Origin: JBECKQ01 sp040235375
GTDB lineage: Bacteria > Planctomycetota > Phycisphaerae > UBA1845
NCBI GenBank assembly: GCA_040235375.1
Contig: JBECKQ010000469.1
Coordinates: 1-7,426 of the forward strand
Reading direction: 5' to 3'
DNA length: 7,426 nucleotides
Positions 1 to 4,314 of the stretch are shown here, piece by piece. The notes below the pieces were generated by a model. It was not told where the DNA came from. It did not search any database and worked only from the letters and a program-made list of their open reading frames with translations. A program made the position numbers and the translations under genes. Position 1 is the first letter of the stretch, and each line of letters starts with the position of its first letter.

Positions 1-12
1 GGACAGGTCAGG

Positions 13-657
13 TCATTCCTTCGATTTTCTTTTAGCTATCAGTGACGAACTATTGGCGTCGAAGATCAGACGCCGTTGCCTGGCTGACCCGGCGGCAAAC
101 CGAACCAGCTCCGCGATCACGAGTCCGGCAGCGATCGTGGTGATGTGGATGGGCACGCCGGACGGACCGATCCCGCCCACTCTGTTCACCGCCGCGTCGA
201 ACGCTGTCGGACCACGCATGCACTCGATCCGGCTAACACTATCGGCGATCTCACATGTCACGACGATCGTGCGGTCAGTGACATGCTCAGAAACTGCTGA
301 CCATTGCCGCCTTGCGTGCGGACGGCAGATGACGACGTCGAACGGGCCAGTCTGCGCCTTCCGCAACCGGGCGACACCTGTCGCAGTCTCGACATCGAGT
401 CCGGGGTTGATTTCGTGACAGCGCTGCGCTGTGGCCTCCCCACACGACCGATCAATATCCTCGAACGCGTAACCCTCTGCAGCTTGCCCGATCCGCGTCA
501 CCTGTCTTGAGTCCACCAGCAGCAGTCGGTTTACGCCGAGTGCCGCCAGCTGCGTCGCCACCAGGCGGCCGATGCCGTCAAGGCCCAGAACAATCACGCT
601 CCGGATGCCCGGCGGCAGGCGTTGGCGCACCGCGGGCGTCTTTGCTCGTCGTTTCAT
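13..657 (-). CDS. ThiF/E1-like Rossmann-fold protein, probably degenerate
   Basis: A 214-aa protein related to the E1-like superfamily (ThiF, MoeB, HesA), which adenylates the C-terminus of ubiquitin-like or sulfur-carrier proteins. Visible: a Rossmann nucleotide-binding strand-loop-helix VIVLGLDGIG (residues 21-30, in place of the usual GxGGxG), the acidic residue ending strand 2 (LLLVD, D49), the conserved EINP (82-85), and a C-terminal GGIGPSGVP...AAGLVIAELVRF helix region (161-187) like the end of ThiF/MoeB domains. Aligned by eye with MoeB, the ATP-contacting Arg of 'SNLxRQ', the Lys of 'GQPK' and the Asp of 'DCTDN' are not recognisable, and there is no paired CxxC zinc site. It is somewhat shorter than ThiF/MoeB (about 240-250 aa). 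Start chosen because AGGAGA lies 7 bases upstream. It is the last minus-strand gene in view, 69 bases after the sliding-clamp gene. No ubiquitin-like, E2 or JAB partner is in the window. The fold is fairly sure; activity is doubtful. Confidence 0.75.
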   Translation of the reverse strand: MKRRAKTPAVRQRLPPGIRSVIVLGLDGIGRLVATQLAALGVNRLLLVDSRQVTRIGQAAEGYAFEDIDRSCGEATAQRCHEINPGLDVETATGVARLRKAQTGPFDVVICRPHARRQWSAVSEHVTDRTIVVTCEIADSVSRIECMRGPTAFDAAVNRVGGIGPSGVPIHITTIAAGLVIAELVRFAAGSARQRRLIFDANSSSLIAKRKSKE

Positions 658-664
658 GATGTCG

Positions 665-670
665 TCTCCT
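665..670 (-). promoter_or_regulatory. Shine-Dalgarno site of the ThiF-like gene
   Basis: AGGAGA on the minus strand, separated by 7 bases from the ATG at 657-655. It fixes the start of the E1-like gene. The 69-base gap from the clamp gene shows no strong terminator, so the two are probably co-transcribed. Confidence 0.7.
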
Positions 671-726
671 GATGTGGATGTTCACACCGGAATCGGCGGG
701 AACAAGAGGTGTTCAGTGCTGTCCAG

Positions 727-2031
727 TCAGGCGGCCGCCACAGTGCTCTGCGCGGCCTCTTCTTCCTCGTCCGGCACGTAATCGCTGCCGAGCGTCTCCT
801 TGCTCGGCGGCAGACCTGCGTTGATCGGCATCAGAACCCAGCGCGTAGCCTGCGAACCCTCGCCGTATACCAGTGCCGGACACCCGGACACGGTATCGCT
901 GCCCGGACTGCACTTGTTCTGACCGACGTCGATAATCACCCGATCGTCGGGGATCGAACGCAGGGCATCGAGCAGGAAGGACGGATTGAAGCCGGTAACG
1001 ATGTGATTATCACCGCCGCCGCCGATGAACTCCGCGGGCACCGAACCGCTCGCCGTGCCGATCTCGCCGGAACCGGCGCTGACGGTTACCCTGTCAGCCG
1101 ACAAGTCGATCGTAATCCCCCGATTGCAGAGGTCCGTGGCGAGCGACACCTCCTGGATCAGCTCGATGAACCGCCGCCGGTCGATGGCGAATCGCGACTG
1201 GCTGGCCGGGATGACATCTCTGTATCGCGGGAACGTTCCCTCCGGCTCCCGCGACCACAGCAGCCAGCGCGGTCCCCCGATGTACACGTCGGCGGGCTCC
1301 GGCTGCTCCTGGCCCTTGGCATCCTTGGTCGGCGGATTCGGCTTGATGCGAATGACGACGTTGGCGTCGACCTTCGGCTCAATGAGCTTCTGCGCGACTG
1401 TCGCCAACTGGCGGGGCAGGATGGCTGTACCTCTGAACGGCCCTTCGACTTCGGGCAGTTCGCACACCACCATCCGCCGGCCGTCCGTGGCGACGAGCCG
1501 CGTGCCGGCTTTGTCGCTTTCCAGCAGAAGGCCTTCGATGGCGTACCGACTCGGCTCGTGGGCCGTTGCCAGCAGCGCTGTGCCGAGTCCTGCCTTGAAC
1601 TCCGCAGGGGCGCACAGGAAATGCCCGCCGTCTGGAATCTCGCGCACGAGCGGGTATTCCTTCGGATCAAATGTCGGCAGCGCGTGCTCGACGGCACCGC
1701 CGTTGACCATGAGGTGCAGCCCACCGCCGACACCGTCGAGACGCAACGTGCACTCCGGCGACTTGGCCGCCTTCAGCCGGCGGGCCAGCTCATCGCACGC
1801 CACCACGCACGTGCGCAGAGCGCCCTCGCAGTTGACCGTCGTCACGAGCGAGGTTTCGAGATCGGTCCCGGCCAGTTGGAGCTGACCGTGACCCGCCCGA
1901 AGCCGGACGCCGGTGAGAATCGGCTTGGGCTGACGGCTGACGATAACCTTGCTCAATCTCGTGAGCGCGGCCAGGAGCTGCTTGCGGTCCAATTGGCAGC
2001 GAACAGGTTGTTTCCTTACGCCCCGGGGCAT
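727..2031 (-). CDS. dnaN: DNA polymerase III beta subunit-like sliding clamp
   Basis: A 434-aa homologue of the DnaN sliding clamp, the ring that tethers DNA polymerases and repair enzymes to DNA. Domain 1: PILTGVRL (37-44), AGTDLET (54-60) and LPTFDPKEYP (118-127), the counterpart of DnaN's LPxxxxxxFP. Domain 2: SRYAIEGLLLE (161-171), LVATDGRRM (179-187) and ILPRQL (204-209). Domain 3: GTFPRYRDVIP (265-275), GFNPSFLLDAL (347-357) and the terminal VLMPI (399-403), matching DnaN's YxVMPMRL end. Unlike a typical ~370-aa clamp it has a Pro/Lys/Gln-rich insertion near 229-248 and about 30 extra residues after MPI, containing DEEEE. An in-frame ATG 16 codons upstream exists, but the ATG at 2031 has AGGAGG 7 bases before it, so it was chosen. 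It overlaps the preceding 64-aa gene by 16 bases. The small-gene context and extra segments suggest an accessory clamp rather than the chromosomal one; that is inference, as is use of the symbol for a paralogue. Confidence 0.92.
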   Translation of the reverse strand: MPRGVRKQPVRCQLDRKQLLAALTRLSKVIVSRQPKPILTGVRLRAGHGQLQLAGTDLETSLVTTVNCEGALRTCVVACDELARRLKAAKSPECTLRLDGVGGGLHLMVNGGAVEHALPTFDPKEYPLVREIPDGGHFLCAPAEFKAGLGTALLATAHEPSRYAIEGLLLESDKAGTRLVATDGRRMVVCELPEVEGPFRGTAILPRQLATVAQKLIEPKVDANVVIRIKPNPPTKDAKGQEQPEPADVYIGGPRWLLWSREPEGTFPRYRDVIPASQSRFAIDRRRFIELIQEVSLATDLCNRGITIDLSADRVTVSAGSGEIGTASGSVPAEFIGGGGDNHIVTGFNPSFLLDALRSIPDDRVIIDVGQNKCSPGSDTVSGCPALVYGEGSQATRWVLMPINAGLPPSKETLGSDYVPDEEEEAAQSTVAAA

Positions 2032-2210
2032 GAAACCACCTCCTCTCCGTCGAGCTGCGCAGCGGGGTCCAGGAAGCACCGGGTCGGCACCGATTCGTCG
2101 AGCCGGTGGAGGGAGCGATTCACGGCGTCCACTTCCTGGCGAAGCGCAGGATCGCTGCAGAACAGATGAGGAAGATCTTTGCAGTCGAGTTCGCGTACGC
2201 TGAGCATCAT
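2016..2210 (-). CDS. Small acidic protein of unknown function, overlapping the clamp gene
   Basis: A 64-aa reading frame beginning MMLSVRELDCKDLPHLFC and ending with TAA inside the start of the clamp gene (16-base overlap, different frame). I do not recognise a family. Residues 3-40 look like a short helical protein with Asp/Glu/Leu-rich segments (DPALRQEVDAVNRSLHRLDE), and there are four cysteines (10, 18, 45, 61). No signal peptide or membrane segment. Start: two adjacent ATGs (2210 and 2207); the first is 6 bases from GGAGAA. The overlap and the clamp gene's own SD inside this gene suggest coupled translation, consistent with a partner or regulator of the clamp, but nothing in the sequence proves this. 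It lies just after a GC-rich hairpin. Confidence 0.6.
   Translation of the reverse strand: MMLSVRELDCKDLPHLFCSDPALRQEVDAVNRSLHRLDESVPTRCFLDPAAQLDGEEVVSCPGA
2039..2044 (-). promoter_or_regulatory. Shine-Dalgarno site of the sliding-clamp gene
   Basis: A perfect AGGAGG on the minus strand, 7 bases before the ATG at 2031-2029. It decides between this start and the in-frame upstream ATG at 2079, and lies within the upstream 64-aa gene. Confidence 0.75.
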
Positions 2211-2224
2211 GGTTCGTTCTCCGG

Positions 2225-2250
2225 CCGCCCTCGGCGCAGACCGCGGGCGG
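2225..2250 (-). other. GC-rich intergenic hairpin in the operon
   Basis: CCGCCC (2225-2230) pairs with GGGCGG (2245-2250), and inside it CGG (2232-2234) pairs with CCG (2241-2243) around the loop CGCAGA, giving nine base pairs interrupted by one T/C mismatch. It sits in the 92-base gap between the 48-aa and 64-aa genes and ends two bases before the GGAGAA ribosome site. No T-run follows on the minus strand, so it does not look like a classical terminator. It could stabilise an mRNA end or modulate access to the 64-aa start. Confidence 0.5.
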
Positions 2251-2302
2251 GCTTGGTCATGGGTTTGGACGTAATTCAAAGGCAGGGAAACGGCCGACGG
2301 GA

Positions 2303-2449
2303 TCAGTCGCGCGTCGTTCGGCACAACGCGTACACAACGGCGACGAGCACCGCGGTCAGCCACATGGCCGGCACCGGGGCGATGCGGTGGAGGATGAGCA
2401 GGACAAAGGCCACCAGAGCGAGGCCGAGGAACGCTTGGCTGTCATTCAT
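2303..2449 (-). CDS. Small membrane protein with two transmembrane segments
   Basis: A 48-aa protein, MNDSQAFLGL..., made almost entirely of two hydrophobic stretches: residues 6-20 (AFLGLALVAFVLLIL) and 28-42 (PAMWLTAVLVAVVYA), joined by a short HRIAPV turn and ending in the polar tail CRTTRD. This predicts an inner-membrane hairpin. The start is well supported: AGGAGG (2455-2460) lies 5 bases upstream, and the ATG overlaps the TGA of the preceding 74-aa gene in an ATGA. No family is recognised; size and topology resemble phage holin-like or toxin-like miniproteins, but there is no lysis gene nearby, so that reading is weak. It sits inside a cluster otherwise made of DNA-metabolism genes. 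Confidence 0.65.
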   Translation of the reverse strand: MNDSQAFLGLALVAFVLLILHRIAPVPAMWLTAVLVAVVYALCRTTRD

Positions 2450-2670
2450 GAGGACCTCCTGCGTGTGGGATGACGGCTGCGGCGATGGTGCTGGAGCCGG
2501 CCCCTTCGTCGAGCGGACTGTGCGTCGTGAATGATCTTCGCCAACTGGCGGGCGCACTCGCCGACGGGCTGGAAGATGAGGACATCGACCAGTCGCAGCC
2601 AGGTTGTGAACGCGCTGTCCGGCTTGCGTGGGCGAGGCGAGTCAAAATGCCTGTCTTCGTTGTCGAGCAT
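2446..2670 (-). CDS. Small basic protein of unknown function
   Basis: A 74-aa reading frame starting MLDNEDRHFDSP. The middle (residues about 20-52, FTTWLRLVDVLIFQPVGECA and on) looks like amphipathic or hydrophobic helix; the C-terminal 22 residues are very rich in Arg and His (RRRG, HHRRSRH, RRRSS), which could contact nucleic acid. No known family is recognised. Gene reality is supported by position: its ATG is 3 bases after the nuclease stop, a GGGAGGG ribosome site (2678-2684) lies 7 bases upstream inside the nuclease gene, and its TGA overlaps the next ATG by four bases. Some of the Arg-rich tail may merely reflect GC-rich coding, so its function is left open. Confidence 0.55.
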   Translation of the reverse strand: MLDNEDRHFDSPRPRKPDSAFTTWLRLVDVLIFQPVGECARQLAKIIHDAQSARRRGRLQHHRRSRHPTRRRSS

Positions 2671-2673
2671 GCT

Positions 2674-3534
2674 TCATCCCTCCCATCGCTTGCATGCGTT
2701 CTGGAACGGACACGTCGCGCAGTTCATCGCCGACGGCGAGGGAAAGAAGCTGCCGGCAACGATCGCCTGCCACACCCGCTGCACGACCGCCTTGATGCGG
2801 GCGATCTCCCGCGGGTCGGGCGTGAGCATGTGGCGGTGGACGGCGGGTTGCTTGCCCCTGGTCAGGACGATCCACTCGATTTCCATTGGCTTGCCGCACG
2901 CTTCGGCGAGCGGCTTGACCAGCTCCGAATAGAGCAGTTGCTGGGGCGCGGATTCCTGGATCTTCGACTCGCCCCAGGCGCTGCGGCTGGTCTTGAAATC
3001 CGTGATCCGCAGCGCTGCCGGTGTCACCGTGATCAGGTCGATCCGGCCGAGGATGTCCGGGCAGCTTTCAACGATGCGGGCACGCAGTTCTTCCTCGACT
3101 CCCAGCAGCTCACCGTCGGCCAGGGACACGTTGCTACCCTGAAACGCTGTGAGCATGCGCGCGGCGAGATCCTTCAGGCTGGCCTCGCTCTCGCCGTTGT
3201 TGAACCGGATCGAGCCGGCGGCCTCGAACTGCCACACGCGTTCGTACGTGTCGACCAGTTCGTCATGGCCGGGTGGATCGGCAGCCTCAAACAACCGCCG
3301 GAAGTGCAGCTCGATCGCCGCGTGCACGGCGCCGCCGAACGCCAGGCTGGACGGCTTGAACTCCGGCTCCCGCTGGGCGACGTACGCGAAGTAGAATCGC
3401 AGCGGGCACCGCTGGTACGTGCTGATCGAGCTGTAAGACAGGTAATCCCGGTCGATCAGCCGGCGGGCGAGCTTGTTGGGGTTTTCGGTTCTGGATGACT
3501 CTCCCGGGGGCAGTCGCAGGAGTGTCCGGATCAT
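2674..3534 (-). CDS. RecB/Cas4-like PD-(D/E)XK nuclease with Fe-S cysteines
   Basis: A 286-aa protein of the PD-(D/E)XK superfamily, RecB/AddB/Cas4 branch, expected to cut or resect DNA. Motifs in order: LSYSSISTYQRCPLRFYF (32-49) with the first cysteine C43; FGGAVHAAIE (66-75) with motif-I His71; GRIDLI (163-168) with D166; ITDFKTS (177-183) with D179 and K181, the DxK core; QQLLY (198-202), the Q-(x)n-Y motif; and a C-terminal CATCPFQNAC with C272, C275 and C281. One N-terminal plus three C-terminal cysteines is the known AddB/Cas4 arrangement for a 4Fe-4S cluster. All catalytic residues appear intact. There is no helicase domain, so it is a stand-alone nuclease. The ATG at 3534 overlaps the upstream TGA (ATGA) and follows a GGAAGGGG ribosome site; the frame stays open 209 codons further upstream, but that stretch is antiparallel-frame shadow of the 159-aa gene. 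No cas genes or CRISPR repeats are nearby, so a Cas4 role is not supported. Confidence 0.9.
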   Translation of the reverse strand: MIRTLLRLPPGESSRTENPNKLARRLIDRDYLSYSSISTYQRCPLRFYFAYVAQREPEFKPSSLAFGGAVHAAIELHFRRLFEAADPPGHDELVDTYERVWQFEAAGSIRFNNGESEASLKDLAARMLTAFQGSNVSLADGELLGVEEELRARIVESCPDILGRIDLITVTPAALRITDFKTSRSAWGESKIQESAPQQLLYSELVKPLAEACGKPMEIEWIVLTRGKQPAVHRHMLTPDPREIARIKAVVQRVWQAIVAGSFFPSPSAMNCATCPFQNACKRWEG

Positions 3535-4010
3535 CGACCACCCCCCTTCCGGCCGTTGCCGTTGCCGGCCTTGAGACCGTCGATAACGCTGGACGCCTCC
3601 CGCAGCGTCAGCTCGTCGACAGTGCTCACGGCGAAGCGTTCGTGCGCGAGTTGATCGGCATCCAGCCCCTGCCGCTGGCAGATGGAGCGGATGGCCCGGA
3701 GCTGACTGGTGGTGGCGTAGCGAACTTCGCCGTTGCCGTCTTGCTGGTTCGACTGGTTCGCGCCGTTCGGCTGGCCCGACTGATTGCGGTAACCCTGCCG
3801 GCCGTTCTCGGGCGGTGGGCCGCCGTTGTTCAGCTCGGCGTCGACGGACTGCTTGGCGAGGGCAAAGAGCTGCTTGACGCGGCCCATCAGGGCGTCGGGA
3901 TCGCCGATAAGCCCCGATTCCAGTTCGAGTTCGACGTTGACGCTGGCTCCACGGGAGCCGTAGTTGGGTTCGCCGACCTTGCGGCTGAACCCGGCGTTGA
4001 GCTTGAGCAT
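3531..4010 (-). CDS. Two-part protein of unknown function, possible recombination or ssDNA-binding accessory
   Basis: A 159-aa protein and the first gene of the minus-strand cluster. Residues 1-60 (SRKVGEPNYGSRGASVNVEL and on) form a probable beta-rich then helical domain; I recall similar unnamed domains in bacterial and phage proteins, but cannot name the family. Residues 61-94 are a Gly/Asn/Gln/Pro-rich flexible linker. Residues 99-147 (ATTSQLRAIRSICQRQGLD..., ending LREASSVIDGLKA) resemble a short helical module seen at the ends of some phage and plasmid DNA-recombination proteins, with the pattern T-x-x-Q-x-x-A-I and eAS-x-x-I-x-x-L. The tail is Gly/Asn/Arg-rich. Start: the ATG at 4010 has AAAGGA 7 bases upstream; an in-frame ATG 23 codons earlier lacks this and would run into the palindromes. 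The TGA overlaps the nuclease ATG, so the two products may work together. The DNA-related role is inference. Confidence 0.8.
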   Translation of the reverse strand: MLKLNAGFSRKVGEPNYGSRGASVNVELELESGLIGDPDALMGRVKQLFALAKQSVDAELNNGGPPPENGRQGYRNQSGQPNGANQSNQQDGNGEVRYATTSQLRAIRSICQRQGLDADQLAHERFAVSTVDELTLREASSVIDGLKAGNGNGRKGGGR

Positions 4011-4017
4011 GATGGGT

Positions 4018-4023
4018 TCCTTT
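4018..4023 (-). promoter_or_regulatory. Shine-Dalgarno site of the first operon gene
   Basis: AAAGGA on the minus strand, 7 bases before the ATG at 4010-4008. It supports this start over the in-frame ATG at 4079. Confidence 0.6.
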
Positions 4024-4045
4024 CTGGTTATTCCGGGGCTGACTA

Positions 4046-4073
4046 AGGGAAATCCCTCGCGGGGAGCTCCCCG
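4046..4073. promoter_or_regulatory. Two adjacent palindromes upstream of the minus-strand operon
   Basis: AGGGAAATCCCT (4046-4057; arms AGGGA/TCCCT around AA) is followed two bases later by the perfect 14-base palindrome CGGGGAGCTCCCCG (4060-4073). They lie 36-63 bases upstream of the first operon gene's start, where a promoter or 5' leader is expected. Candidate repressor-binding sites or leader stem-loops; no direct proof. Confidence 0.4.
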
Positions 4074-4214
4074 ACTCAAATTCTCTGGCTTCTGGCGCAG
4101 GAAATCCGGTAAACTCGCGGTTCAAGCGCGGTGGGACGCGACGGCTTGGAGGGACGGACAAATCCTCGCGCAGCGGGGAGTCGTTTTCGGGCCGGTAGCC
4201 GCTGCGCCACTTCG

Positions 4215-4231
4215 TGCGTCGACTCGACGCA
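4215..4231. promoter_or_regulatory. Perfect 17-base palindrome, candidate operator
   Basis: TGCGTCGA, a central C, then TCGACGCA: an exact inverted repeat with 8-base arms, 84 bases upstream of the FGE-like start. The size and symmetry suit a dimeric regulator. It is a single copy in the window, and in GC-rich DNA the arms can also arise by chance. Confidence 0.4.
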
Positions 4232-4232
4232 A

Positions 4233-4257
4233 AGTCGGGGACACAACCCCGGCGACT
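4233..4257 (+). other. Leader hairpin upstream of the FGE-like gene
   Basis: AGTCG (4233-4237) pairs with CGACT (4253-4257) and GGG (4238-4240) with CCC (4248-4250), leaving a GG bulge and the loop ACACAAC. It begins two bases after the 17-base palindrome. No T-run follows, so it is not a standard terminator; it may be part of the 5' leader. Confidence 0.35.
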
Positions 4258-4301
4258 GCGGTTGGGTTCAGATCAAGCAAGAGGGGCGGACTACGCCCGC
4301 C

Positions 4302-4306
4302 AGGAG
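4302..4306 (+). promoter_or_regulatory. Shine-Dalgarno site of the FGE-like gene
   Basis: AGGAG, 8 bases before the ATG at 4315. It selects this start, which also puts an export signal at the N-terminus, over in-frame starts further upstream. Confidence 0.7.
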
Positions 4307-4314
4307 AACGGCCC

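Larger units (their letters stand above)
4011..4314. promoter_or_regulatory. Divergent intergenic region (304 bases, no gene)
   Basis: This stretch separates the minus-strand operon from the plus-strand FGE-like gene and should contain the promoters of both. No clear -35/-10 pair was found on either strand. On the minus strand TTGAGT (4079-4074) with GGGATT 17 bases on is a poor sigma-70 match; on the plus strand TAAACT (4111-4116) has no good partner. It holds two neighbouring palindromes (4046-4073), a perfect 17-base palindrome (4215-4231), a hairpin (4233-4257) and a small GGGCG/CGCCC stem (4284-4298) just before the ribosome site of the plus-strand gene. Confidence 0.5.

Noticed and set aside
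709..2169. Long plus-strand open frame (486 codons)
   Set aside because: It lies entirely opposite the well-recognised sliding clamp; its translation is low-complexity Arg-rich and has no family features, as expected of an antisense shadow in GC-rich DNA.
2211..2363. Longer N-terminus for the 64-aa gene (51 extra residues)
   Set aside because: It would overlap the 48-aa gene's end and cross the hairpin; the ATG at 2210 has a properly spaced GGAGAA.
2470..3498. Plus-strand open frame of 342 codons
   Set aside because: Antisense to the nuclease, whose motifs are intact; the translation has no recognisable domain.
2674..3534. Cas4 of a CRISPR-Cas system
   Set aside because: The nuclease motifs fit the Cas4/RecB branch, but no repeat-spacer array or other cas gene is present in the window.
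4074..4116. Sigma-70 promoter matches in the divergent region
   Set aside because: Best matches (TTGAGT/GGGATT on minus, TAAACT on plus) deviate too much or have wrong spacing to be called as promoters.
3535..4161. 209-codon N-terminal extension of the nuclease frame
   Set aside because: It is the out-of-frame reading of the 159-aa gene, very rich in Arg/Gln/Pro; the ATG at 3534 has an ATGA junction and ribosome site.
3964..4314. 117-codon upstream extension of the FGE-like gene
   Set aside because: It would overlap the start of the divergent 159-aa gene and bury the signal peptide; AGGAG 8 bases before the ATG at 4315 supports the shorter form.
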